This document shows, in pieces, positions 43,578 to 51,376 of a DNA stretch of 64,000 nucleotides. The first letter of the stretch is position 1, and the number at the start of each line of letters is the position of its first letter. The notes below the pieces were generated by a model. It was not told the DNA's origin and searched no databases. It worked only from the letters and a program-made list of their open reading frames with translations. A program made the position numbers and the translations under genes. The DNA is from JBBPZK01 sp965219175 (lineage in GTDB: Bacteria > Actinomycetota > Rubrobacteria > Rubrobacterales > Rubrobacteraceae), in the NCBI GenBank assembly GCA_965219175.1, contig CBDCNI010000001.1, positions 2,108,001-2,172,000 of the forward strand. Reading direction: 5' to 3'.

Positions 43578-43802
43578 TCAACGCCAAAACAGGCGTCGGC
43601 GTCTCCTCACCTTTAGATCAGGTGCAGGCCTGGATATCCCAAATATACCTCCAGCCGCAATGCGTCCCCACTTCAACTCGCCTTCGGCAGCTATCGTCCT
43701 CTTGATCCCAGCCACCCGCTCGGCCTTTCGCTCTTCTTCCGTGGGACCAGTGTCGAGGGAGTTCATCCGATCCATTATCTCTCTGCGCAATTCCGCACTC
43801 AT
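43578..43802 (-). CDS. Small basic/helical protein of unknown function
   Basis: About 74 residues, starting at ATG 43802 with AAAGGAG upstream. It has a charged helical N-terminus (LRREIMDRMNSLDTGPTEEERKAERVAGIKR), a short hydrophobic piece (GRIAAGGIFGI) and a basic tail ending RRRRRLFWR. It converges on the plus-strand gene that ends at 43550. The strong ribosome site is the main support for translation; no family recognised. Confidence 0.5.
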   Translation of the reverse strand: MSAELRREIMDRMNSLDTGPTEEERKAERVAGIKRTIAAEGELKWGRIAAGGIFGISRPAPDLKVRRRRRLFWR

Positions 43803-43880
43803 CACCAGGCTCCTTTCGTATCGCCACATTATACACATGGCTCCGGTTCGCCACGAGCTTGACGGGCCTCGTCAAGGGGA

Positions 43881-44219
43881 TCAAGCACCACCGAAGAGCC
43901 GGCGGACCCAACCCGGCAAGATCGGGCTATTACCCGCCTCCATCGCCTCTTTGTAATCCGAGACGTCGTCGGGATGAACAGCGGTCCCCGACTCACCGAG
44001 GATGGCCCTCGCATCGGCGAGCCGCGAGTCAGGCGTATCGTGTGAAAAAGCTGCTTCCAGCAGATAGTTGCCGTTCCAGCGGACCCGGTAGATGCGGAGA
44101 CCGGTCATCTCTCGCTCGGTGAAGCGCCGGTCTAGTTCTCCGGCGGCGGAGCGGGCCTCATCTTCGAGGGCGAACTCGTATCCTATGGAGTGGTCGCGTT
44201 CCCCGCCTCTGTCCCACAT
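43881..44219 (-). CDS. Hypothetical protein coupled to a zinc metalloprotease gene
   Basis: The 112-residue soluble protein (GYEFALEDEARSAAGELDRRFTER; LRIYRVRWNGNYLLEAAFSHD) ends with GWVRRLFGG. No family recognised. Its ATG follows the metalloprotease stop by one base, with GAAAGAGCTTGAG upstream, so the two genes are cotranscribed and perhaps act together. It reads like a small alpha/beta domain. Confidence 0.65.
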   Translation of the reverse strand: MWDRGGERDHSIGYEFALEDEARSAAGELDRRFTEREMTGLRIYRVRWNGNYLLEAAFSHDTPDSRLADARAILGESGTAVHPDDVSDYKEAMEAGNSPILPGWVRRLFGGA

Positions 44220-44220
44220 C

Positions 44221-45234
44221 TCAAGCTCTCTCCATCCTCGTCATCCACAGACCGGGGTCCCGAACCTCCTCCATCAGCGGGAGGTTTTCGGGGCGCTCCC
44301 ACACGCGGTTGAGGCCTTCCATACCCTGCCGCTTCGCTACCGCAGCCGAGAACTGTTCGCCGAGACGGTACTGCTCCAGCTTCATATCCATGCCCGTTAT
44401 GCGGAATATGAGGGTCTCAAGCGGCGGCCGATGCGCGCGACTCCGGGACATGCTCTCGCTCAGGTGGTCGTAGGCCGGGACCAGGTTGTGGCCGACGTGG
44501 TGCATCACGTAGTCCGAATACCCCTCTATAACGGACATCGCCGCCTGCATCCGGTCGAAGGAGTCTCGCTGGCCGCGGCTCATCATCAGCTCCACCGAAC
44601 GGCCGCCGCTCCTCAGGTTCTCCGAGAGCCGGCGCACGGTTTCCCGGACGCCGAGCTTCTCGGCCAGGGGCGCCATGAAACCTTCCAGAAGCTCCCCGAG
44701 GTAGCTCCGCACCCAGGGATAACCCTCGAACTGGAGGGCGTGGGTCATCTCGTGCAGCACGATCCAGAGCCGCAAGCCATCCACAGGGACCCCGAGCCTC
44801 CCGGCCGCCGAGACTATGTTCCCATCCAGGAAAAAGACCTTACCAGGCTCGTCCGCCCGTCTATCCACCAGGAGCGGCCCGGTATCGTACTGACCGAGCA
44901 CCCGCGAGGAGAGGAAACCGAGCAGCAACCCGACCTGGGCCGTAAGCGTCACGCCACCTATCGCCCAGGTCATGTTCCCGGCCTCGGATGCGGCCCGTTT
45001 CAAGGCGGGCTCCAGCAACACCCCGAAACCCTCGATGTTGAAGTCGATCCACTCCGCCCGGTCGGTGACCCGCAACTCGCGTCCACCCGGAGGCGCCGTT
45101 ATGCCCGTAAACTCAGAGAGAGGCTCCATGATCCGCTCGACGGCGAGCTGATAATCGAAACCATCGCCCCCACTATTCTCCGTACGGGAGGCGAGCGTGA
45201 CCGCTATCGTCCGTACCGCGCCCCAGGAAATCAC
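44221..45234 (-). CDS. Zinc-dependent metalloprotease of the DUF2342 / F420-biosynthesis-associated family
   Basis: The 337-residue protein has HExxH at 161-165 (LHEMTHALQFEGYPW), preceded by GKVFFLDGNIVSAAGRLGVPVDGLRLW and followed by VIEGYSDYVMHHVG, where the glutamate may be the third zinc ligand. The family is typical of Actinobacteria and often lies near F420 genes; its substrate is unknown. GTG at 45234 is chosen because TGGAG lies eight bases upstream; an upstream ATG adds about 30 residues without homology that I recognise. Divergent from the TatA-like gene. Confidence 0.82.
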   Translation of the reverse strand: MISWGAVRTIAVTLASRTENSGGDGFDYQLAVERIMEPLSEFTGITAPPGGRELRVTDRAEWIDFNIEGFGVLLEPALKRAASEAGNMTWAIGGVTLTAQVGLLLGFLSSRVLGQYDTGPLLVDRRADEPGKVFFLDGNIVSAAGRLGVPVDGLRLWIVLHEMTHALQFEGYPWVRSYLGELLEGFMAPLAEKLGVRETVRRLSENLRSGGRSVELMMSRGQRDSFDRMQAAMSVIEGYSDYVMHHVGHNLVPAYDHLSESMSRSRAHRPPLETLIFRITGMDMKLEQYRLGEQFSAAVAKRQGMEGLNRVWERPENLPLMEEVRDPGLWMTRMERA

Positions 45235-45326
45235 CAGACATTCTCCACTATAGAACTCATACGGTGAGTATATACGCTGACCCCATTCCGGAGGCTCCAT
45301 TCCAGAACCATACGTCGGCCCCAGCA

Positions 45327-45355
45327 TTGTAAGTCCGTCGGTGGCGGAGTATATT
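45327..45355 (+). promoter_or_regulatory. Promoter of the TatA-like gene (leaderless arrangement)
   Basis: TTGTAA (45327-45332), a 17-base spacer, and TATATT (45350-45355) form a good sigma-70-type promoter. Only six bases separate the -10 from the ATG at 45362, so transcription would start at or next to the start codon. Confidence 0.6.
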
Positions 45356-45361
45356 TAAGGA

Positions 45362-45640
45362 ATGTTTGGCATAGGCCCAGGAGAACTCGCTGTAATCGCC
45401 GTGCTTTTTCTGGTCATCTTCGGGCCGGACAAAGTGCCGCAGATGGCCCGCGACATCGGGAAGTTCACCAACGAAGCGCGGCGTGCGATCGAGGACTTCC
45501 GCGAAGACATCACCCAAATGAACGATGATGAAGATGACGACGAAGACTCATACGCCGAAGACGACGAAGACCAGGACGCCGACACCGATTACGAGAACGA
45601 CGAAGACGAAGAAGGCGACGCCAAAGAGCGCGACCTCTGA
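45362..45640 (+). CDS. TatA/TatB-like protein, second copy
   Basis: The 92-residue protein has an N-terminal membrane helix (GIGPGELAVIAVLFLVIFGPDKVPQMARDIGKF), an amphipathic helix (TNEARRAIEDFREDITQ), and then an extremely acidic tail of Asp/Glu. FGPDKVPQ and the longer helix lean towards TatB rather than TatA. tatC and another tatA lie 17 kb away at 27105-28218. It may complete the Tat system or serve special substrates. The gene appears to be leaderless. Confidence 0.88.
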   Translation: MFGIGPGELAVIAVLFLVIFGPDKVPQMARDIGKFTNEARRAIEDFREDITQMNDDEDDDEDSYAEDDEDQDADTDYENDEDEEGDAKERDL

Positions 45641-45645
45641 GCTAA

Positions 45646-45816
45646 AGCATTTCAGCTAGTCAGCCGGTCAGCACTTCAGCTTTCTGCCTCGCAAACGACA
45701 CGGTCTTTGTAGCCCCGGTCTCACCTCCAGACCGGGAATCACGACACGTTTTCGGAACAATATTTCAACCGAGCGGACCTGGCTGACCGGCTGGAACGCT
45801 GACTAGCTGAAATGCT
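45646..45816. repeat. Inverted-repeat element of 8-bp-periodic TCAGC/GCTGA units with internal hairpin
   Basis: A perfect 19-bp inverted repeat (45646-45664 with 45798-45816) encloses about 130 bases. The left arm holds four TCAGC units spaced 8 bases apart; the right side holds GCTG units with the same 8-base period. In the middle is a perfect 8-bp hairpin, CCCGGTCT (45714-45721) with AGACCGGG (45729-45736). It lies between convergent genes, six bases after the TatA-like stop. It could act as a bidirectional terminator, but its size and periodicity exceed what a terminator needs. Confidence 0.75.
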
Positions 45817-45824
45817 GGATAGCT

Positions 45825-46787
45825 CTATCCGCTTTCTTTGGCGGCGGGGATGTACAGCGCGCGGCCCAGCGGGTTCTGGTGGCTGCTCCACCCTTCGGTC
45901 CTGACGTTTTTGGTAGCTTCGTCGAACATCGCGGCTCTGGCGTCCAGGTTGTCGATCATGTGTATCAACAACGCTTCCAGGGTGCGGGGACGCTCGGGGG
46001 AACCGTACTCGATCTCCCCCTGATGGGAAAGAAGTACGTGAGACACTTGCAACGCGAGATCCTCCGGGAAGTCCGGCAACAACGCTATATAGGACGCAAC
46101 CAGCCGGTCGCCGAGTACGACGTGTCCCTGCAAACGCCCCTCGGTAGTATACGCGAAGCCGCCGCTGTCCCAGGATAGCTCCCGCACCTTGCCGACGTCG
46201 TGGAAGATCATCCCGAAAAAGAACAAGTCCCTATCCACCGGATAAAGTTCGGCGAGCGTTCGGGCGATCCTCAAACACTGCGCCGAGTGCTCCAGCAAAC
46301 CGCCGATGCGTGCGTGGTGCATGCTCTTGGCCGCCGGGGCCGCGCAGAACGCCTCCCAGAACTCTTCGTCCGAAAGCATCAACCCGAAAAGCTCCCGCAG
46401 GTGAGGGTTTTCGAGCTCTCGGCCGACCATCTCCACCTCAGCAGCGAGTGCCTTTCGGTCCTTCTCTGTTGCGGGGAGGTAATCCTCTTCTGAGATATCC
46501 TCCTTACGGAGGATTTGCATGCGTTCGATCTTGACCTGGAGCATCCCCCGGTAGTCGTGGGTGTTGCCCTCCACCCGGACGTACTCCGGGCCGTTGAGGC
46601 CGCCCACAAGCTCGTGCGGCAACTTCCACATCCGGGCGTCCACCGAGCCCGTTCGGTCAACCAGCTTCGTCGAGAGGTACGGCGCTCCCCGGCTGTCCTT
46701 ACGGACCTGCGTGTCGGTGGCGAGGAAAGTAGAGCGCAGGCTCTCGCCGGGCTTAAGATCCCGCGCCCAAAACCTTTCCTTATTCAG
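45825..46787 (-). CDS. YhaM-like HD-domain nuclease with OB fold, probable CTG start
   Basis: The N-terminal OB-type domain (DTQVRKDSRGAPYLSTKLVD, then RTGSVDARMWK) is followed by an HD domain (HHARIGGLLEHS; FFGMIFHDVGKVREL; LSHQGEIEYGSPERP), as in the 3'-5' exoribonuclease YhaM. The first standard start (GTG 46643) cuts the OB domain in half. Upstream in-frame sequence reads KERFWARDLKPGESL, the usual family opening, with no ATG, GTG or TTG before the preceding stop. CTG at 46785-46787 has AAGGA seven bases upstream, giving 320 residues. Substrate role in RNA turnover is inferred from family. Confidence 0.85.
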   Translation of the reverse strand: MNKERFWARDLKPGESLRSTFLATDTQVRKDSRGAPYLSTKLVDRTGSVDARMWKLPHELVGGLNGPEYVRVEGNTHDYRGMLQVKIERMQILRKEDISEEDYLPATEKDRKALAAEVEMVGRELENPHLRELFGLMLSDEEFWEAFCAAPAAKSMHHARIGGLLEHSAQCLRIARTLAELYPVDRDLFFFGMIFHDVGKVRELSWDSGGFAYTTEGRLQGHVVLGDRLVASYIALLPDFPEDLALQVSHVLLSHQGEIEYGSPERPRTLEALLIHMIDNLDARAAMFDEATKNVRTEGWSSHQNPLGRALYIPAAKESG

Positions 46788-46821
46788 AGAACTATCCTTC
46801 TAGCCGGGCGTTGCGCCCGGA

Positions 46822-47682
46822 TCAGCCCTTCACTGCTCCAGCCGTCAGTCCGGAGACGATCCGGCGCTGGAAGATCAGGACCATTATAACCAGTGGAATC
46901 GTCACCACCACAGCCGCACCAGCCTGCGCCCCGTAGTTGGTCACGTACTGCGAGGCAAAGTTCGGGATCACGACCGTCACCGGCTGGGTGCTGTCATCGA
47001 ACAAGAACGTCGTCGCGAACAGGAACTCGTTCCAGGCGAAGATGAACGTCAGGATGGCCGTGGTGAATACGCCGGGCGCGGCGAGCGGCACGATCACCTT
47101 CTGGAACGCCTGTATCGTCGTCGCCCCGTCAACCTTCGCCGCTTCTTCGAGGTCCTTCGGCAGCTCCCTGAAGAATGCTACCAGCAGCCACACCGTGAGC
47201 GGCAGGGCGAAGACCGTGTCGGCGATGATCACGGACCAGTAAGTGTTGATCAGGCCGATCTGGGCGAACTCTTTGAACAGCGGCGCGATGATCGCCACCG
47301 CAGGGAAGAAGCTGATCGCCAGGATCAAGGTCATCACAGAACCCTTGAATCGGAACCTGAGCCTCGCTATCGCGTAGGCTGCGATGGCCCCGAAGAACAG
47401 GCAGAGGATGGTCGTCACCCCGGCGATTATCACGCTATTCAATAGCGCGTGCTGGAAGCTCGGGTCACTAAAGATTGTCGTATAGGAGCTATCCGTCGGG
47501 TTCTGAGGGAGTATCGTCGGAGGCGAAGCGAAAAGCTCCGATTTGGTGACGATGCTCATCTTGAACACCCAGAGCAGTGGGAACAGGCTCACGAGCACGA
47601 ACCCGATGAGGAACACGTAGAACAGCACCTGGTTCAGTGTGTTGCCGCCGCTCTTTCCTTTGCCGGCTGTTGCGGTTGCCAT
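46822..47682 (-). CDS. Sugar ABC transporter permease (MalG type)
   Basis: The 286-residue inner-membrane protein with six helices carries the EAA loop as LPKDLEEAAKVDGATTIQAFQKVIVPLAAPG, which docks with the ATPase. FIFAWNEFLFATTFL is typical of MalG-type carbohydrate permeases. It pairs with the MalF-type permease four bases upstream. The ATPase is encoded at 52004. Substrate is unknown; the adjacent alpha-glucosidase remnant suggests an alpha-glucoside (inference). Confidence 0.93.
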   Translation of the reverse strand: MATATAGKGKSGGNTLNQVLFYVFLIGFVLVSLFPLLWVFKMSIVTKSELFASPPTILPQNPTDSSYTTIFSDPSFQHALLNSVIIAGVTTILCLFFGAIAAYAIARLRFRFKGSVMTLILAISFFPAVAIIAPLFKEFAQIGLINTYWSVIIADTVFALPLTVWLLVAFFRELPKDLEEAAKVDGATTIQAFQKVIVPLAAPGVFTTAILTFIFAWNEFLFATTFLFDDSTQPVTVVIPNFASQYVTNYGAQAGAAVVVTIPLVIMVLIFQRRIVSGLTAGAVKG

Positions 47683-47686
47683 ATCT

Positions 47687-48604
47687 CTACTCCTCCGTGG
47701 AAGTCTGCATGCCGAGTACCTTTATAAAGAAGAGCGCAACCAAGAACGCCGTCACGAAGATGAAGACCGCCGCCGCGTTCCCGGTAGCGTACTGCAACTG
47801 GGTAATCTTCACGCCCTCGTAGACGTAGGTGCTGAGAGACTCCAACTGATGGTTACTTAGGACCCAGAACAGGTCGAAGACCCGATAGGAGTCGAGCGTC
47901 CGGAACAGAACCGCCACCAGTATCGAGGGCTTGAGCAGCGGCAGCGTGATCTGGAAAAAGCGTTGGAGGACGTTCGCGCCGTCCACCCTGGCCGCCTCGT
48001 ACACGTCGGCCGGTATCGTCTGCAACCCCGCCAGCAAGAGGAGCGCCATGAAAGGTGTCGTCTTCCACACGTCGACCAGGATGGCCGAGATGAGGAGCAG
48101 CGTGTCGTTGGAGAGTATCGGCTGGTTGATGAGGCCGATGGTGTTCGCCACGTAGTTGATGATCCCGACCTGGTCCTGGAACATCAGCCGCCACATCGCC
48201 GCCGAGATGACCGTCGGGAAAGCCCACGGCACCAGTATCGCCGCCCTTACGAGCCCCCGCCCTTTAAACGCCCGGTTTATGGCGAGCGCTATGGCGAGCC
48301 CGATAACGAACTCGATAGCCACGCTCACCACCGTGAAGATCAGGGTATTCTTGAGACCGGTGAGGAAGCTGCTGTCCTGGAACACGTTTATGTAGTTCTG
48401 GAGCCCGACGAACGAGCCGGTCGTCGTGGGGGTCGCCTGGTGAACGCTCAACCATACGGAGGATACTATAGGTAGCAACGCTACTACCAGGATGATGACC
48501 AAGACGGGTAACACCATATAGTAAGCTGTACGTCGCTCGGGGTTTCCGAACTCTTCCTTTAAGAAACCCCGACTCTTCTTCCTGTCCGCTGATGATGTCG
48601 TCAC
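47687..48604 (-). CDS. Sugar ABC transporter permease (MalF type)
   Basis: The 305-residue inner-membrane protein has an N-terminal cytoplasmic lead, then about six helices. Its EAA loop is IPADVYEAARVDGANVLQRFFQITLPLLKPS. It begins after the solute-binding protein gene with a gap of about 70 bases, in the order binding protein, MalF, MalG that is standard for CUT1 carbohydrate transporters. Complete. Confidence 0.93.
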   Translation of the reverse strand: MTTSSADRKKSRGFLKEEFGNPERRTAYYMVLPVLVIILVVALLPIVSSVWLSVHQATPTTTGSFVGLQNYINVFQDSSFLTGLKNTLIFTVVSVAIEFVIGLAIALAINRAFKGRGLVRAAILVPWAFPTVISAAMWRLMFQDQVGIINYVANTIGLINQPILSNDTLLLISAILVDVWKTTPFMALLLLAGLQTIPADVYEAARVDGANVLQRFFQITLPLLKPSILVAVLFRTLDSYRVFDLFWVLSNHQLESLSTYVYEGVKITQLQYATGNAAAVFIFVTAFLVALFFIKVLGMQTSTEE

Positions 48605-48677
48605 ACCTTGTCTCCTTTTCTAGAAGTCTGGCGGCGGGGGCAGATGCTCCTCGCCGCCGGAGGCTTCACCGAAAGCA

Positions 48678-50054
48678 CTATGCGCCGCTTCCCTGCTTAA
48701 TGATCTGCTTGAGTTCACTCTGCAACGTATTGGCGGCCTTCTTGGGCGTGGTAGCGCCTTTGAGCGAGGCGTTGAACTGATCCTGCATCTTCAGCGACAT
48801 GTCCGAGTAATAAGGTGAGATCGGCCGCGGCACCTGGTTGGAGAGCGCCTTCGGGGCCAACTTTATGACCGGTATGTTGTTGATGATCTCCTTGTCATTG
48901 TAAAGTTCCTTGAGCGTCGGCAGGAATGAGCCTTTCAACGCCCGGAACTTCTGTTGCTTCGGGGCTGTGGCGAACTTGACGAACTCGTAGGCCGCGTCCT
49001 GCTTCTGCGAGAAAGCGCTTATGTAGAAGTTCCACCCGCCGAGTCCCGCGACGCTCTTGCCGCCGGACCCCGAACCGGCCGGCAACGGGGCGACGCTTAC
49101 CTGGTCCGGCTTAACCTTCGACTGCTTCGGGTCAGCGATTAGCGCGTACATGTACGGCCAGTTGCGGGCGAAGACAGCATCCCCGTTGGTGAAGGCAGCC
49201 AGCGTCTCATTCTCTGTGTAGGTGGAGACAGCCTTCGGGGAGACGCCGTCGGCTATCATGCTATGCTCGGTCTTGAGGCCGTCCACGGAGTTGGAGCTGT
49301 CGATGGTGACCTTCTTCGAGTCACCTGGGGCCAGGACGCTACCGCCATTGCTCTCTATATACTCCACGCCGTCGACGACCCCGCCCTCGTACGCCGCGCC
49401 CTGGAACACGAAGCCAAACTTGGTGCCCGAGTCCTGCATGACCTTCTTCGCCATCATCTTCAGCTCGTCCCAAGTCTTAGGCGCAGAGTTGAAACCGCTC
49501 TTCTTCAGCAGGTCCTGGCGATAGTAGAGCATACCGGCGTCGGTGTACCACGGCACGCCGTAGATCTTTCCGTCGTACGTGTTGGACTCGATAGGACCAT
49601 CGAGGAACTTCTTGCGCTCGCTCTTCGGGAAGCGGTCCGAGAGGTCGATAACCCAGCCGTTGGCGGCGAACTGGGCCGGCCAAATCACGTCGCCCCCGAT
49701 CAGGTCTATGTCACCACTCTGGGCCTGAAATTGGGTCCTTAGCTGATCGAAGTAAGCTCCGGTGTCAGCCTGCATTTGCCGCCACTTGACCTTGTACTTC
49801 CCTTTGTTCTGCTTGTTGAACATGTCCACAAGCTTTTGGAGCGTGCCGGAATCGTCGGGGCCGAAGGAGAGTACGAACTGACCTTTACTTCCACCGCTCC
49901 CGCTCCCGCCGCCTCCACCACATCCCGCCGCGCCAAGCACCACCGCTCCGGCCAGCCCGGTGCCACCAGCCTTCAAGAATTTGCTCCGGCTGATCTTCTT
50001 TCCCTCGGACGCTTTTGGCCTCTCGCCCGTTCCCTCACCTTGGTTCTGCGTCAT
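48678..50054 (-). CDS. Extracellular solute-binding lipoprotein of a sugar ABC transporter
   Basis: The 458-residue protein has an N-terminal signal with KKISRSKFLKAGGTGLAGAVVL and lipobox LGAAGC, then a Gly/Ser linker. The region resembles a Tat/lipoprotein signal, though the twin-arginine is not perfect. The mature part is family 1 binding protein (DLIGGDVIWPAQFAANGWVIDLSDRFP; YGVPWYTDAGMLYYRQDLLKKSGF; FTNGDAVFARNWPYMYAL). It captures a sugar outside the cell for the MalF/MalG pair. The first gene of the operon, divergent from a LacI regulator. Confidence 0.93.
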   Translation of the reverse strand: MTQNQGEGTGERPKASEGKKISRSKFLKAGGTGLAGAVVLGAAGCGGGGGSGSGGSKGQFVLSFGPDDSGTLQKLVDMFNKQNKGKYKVKWRQMQADTGAYFDQLRTQFQAQSGDIDLIGGDVIWPAQFAANGWVIDLSDRFPKSERKKFLDGPIESNTYDGKIYGVPWYTDAGMLYYRQDLLKKSGFNSAPKTWDELKMMAKKVMQDSGTKFGFVFQGAAYEGGVVDGVEYIESNGGSVLAPGDSKKVTIDSSNSVDGLKTEHSMIADGVSPKAVSTYTENETLAAFTNGDAVFARNWPYMYALIADPKQSKVKPDQVSVAPLPAGSGSGGKSVAGLGGWNFYISAFSQKQDAAYEFVKFATAPKQQKFRALKGSFLPTLKELYNDKEIINNIPVIKLAPKALSNQVPRPISPYYSDMSLKMQDQFNASLKGATTPKKAANTLQSELKQIIKQGSGA

Positions 50055-50213
50055 CTACTAAACTCCTCCTATCTGTTTCCCTTTACACGAACTGCGAGCT
50101 TCCCGGATCCCACACCGTCAGGTACCTCATTTTCTCCGCCGCCCGAAGGACGAAACGGAGGAACGTCTTATTCTTCTCGAATTGCACCTCCACCCCGAGG
50201 TTAGATTCTCTAA

Positions 50214-50225
50214 TGAATCGTTTTA
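50214..50225. promoter_or_regulatory. Candidate LacI-type operator (TGAATCGTTTTA)
   Basis: It approximates the LacI/GalR consensus TGAAACGTTTCA with a central CG at 50219-50220. It lies in the divergent region between the solute-binding protein gene and the LacI regulator gene, so it could control both. Not a perfect palindrome. Confidence 0.35.
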
Positions 50226-50279
50226 CCATAATGACATTGACTTCGCTCCGCGTCAAGCGCAGGATGCGATTCTAGTATC

Positions 50280-51323
50280 ATGGTGGGGGTGGATACTGGA
50301 GAAAATGGGGTGAGGGTGAAACGGTCTCCGACTATCGGCGACGTGGCGAGGCGGGCCGGCGTCTCGCCGACCACAGTGTCATACGTGCTCAACGACGTGG
50401 GCGGCAGCAGCGTCTCGGCGCCGACGAGGGAGCGGGTCAGGAGGTCGGTACGGGACCTCGGCTACCGGCCGAACGTCGCGGCGAAGCTCTTGCGCGAGAG
50501 CCGGTCGCACACCATAGGCTTCGTTACGGATGAGATCGCCTCGACGCCTTTCGCCGGCGGGATCATCGAGGGCGCGCAAGACGAGGCCTGGGAGAACGGC
50601 AAGATACTCATGATCGTCAACACCGGTCGCAACCGGAAGATGGAAGAACGCGCCGCCGAGATGATGCTGGAACGCCGGGTGGAGAGCATAATCTACGCCA
50701 CGATGTTTCATGAGGCCGTGGAACCGCCGAAGGGCTTCCGCGAGGTACCCGCGATACTGCTCGACTGCTACTCGGAGGACGGGGATTGGCCCTCCGTAGT
50801 CCCGGACGAAGTATCGGGGGGGCGAACGGCAACGGAGGCGCTCCTCACAAAGGGCCACGAGAGGATTGGTTTCATAAACCTTCCTCCCGGCTCACCCGCC
50901 GCAGCTGGTCGTCTGGAAGGCTACGGACAAGCGCTCGAAGCTCGCAGGCTGGGCTTGGATACTTCTCTGGTCAGATACGGGGACGGGAGATCAAGCGGCG
51001 GATACACGGGCGCCCTGGAGTTGATGCTGACCGCCGACCCTCCAACTGCCATCTTTTGCGGCAACGACCCGACGGCAATGGGCGCGTACGAGGCGCTCAA
51101 GGAGCTCGGGCTCTACATCCCGCAGGATGTGGCCGTAGTCGGTTTCGACAACCAGGCACTCATCGCCGACCAACTGCGGCCGCCGCTCTCCACCGTCGCG
51201 CTCCCTCACTACGAGATGGGAAGGTGGGCGGTGAACTACCTCATCGAGCACGCCGGGTCCGGGGAGCCGCCGCCGGTCCAGAGCACGCTCGATTGCGTTT
51301 ACATAGAGCGCGAATCAGTCTGA
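50280..51323 (+). CDS. LacI-family transcriptional regulator
   Basis: The 347-residue repressor has an N-terminal DNA-binding domain (PTIGDVARRAGVSPTTVSYVLNDV; RVRRSVRDLGYRPNVAAKLLRE) and a periplasmic-binding-like ligand domain (IGFVTDEIASTPFAGGIIEGAQDEAWENG; AIFCGNDPTAMGAYEALKELG; VAVVGFDNQ). It probably represses the divergent sugar transporter until the sugar binds. GTG at 50316 is an equally good or better start, since family members begin just before this helix-turn-helix and the ATG at 50280 has no ribosome site. Confidence 0.92.
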   Translation: MVGVDTGENGVRVKRSPTIGDVARRAGVSPTTVSYVLNDVGGSSVSAPTRERVRRSVRDLGYRPNVAAKLLRESRSHTIGFVTDEIASTPFAGGIIEGAQDEAWENGKILMIVNTGRNRKMEERAAEMMLERRVESIIYATMFHEAVEPPKGFREVPAILLDCYSEDGDWPSVVPDEVSGGRTATEALLTKGHERIGFINLPPGSPAAAGRLEGYGQALEARRLGLDTSLVRYGDGRSSGGYTGALELMLTADPPTAIFCGNDPTAMGAYEALKELGLYIPQDVAVVGFDNQALIADQLRPPLSTVALPHYEMGRWAVNYLIEHAGSGEPPPVQSTLDCVYIERESV

Positions 51324-51376
51324 GCATTCCTTAGGAGGGGGTCAGACGCCGGACCATGCTAATATAGCCGCTGCTC

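Noticed and set aside
45646..45700. CRISPR-like repeats (four TCAGC units)
   Set aside because: Units are 5 bases with 3-base gaps, far too short for repeats and spacers, and no cas gene is near.
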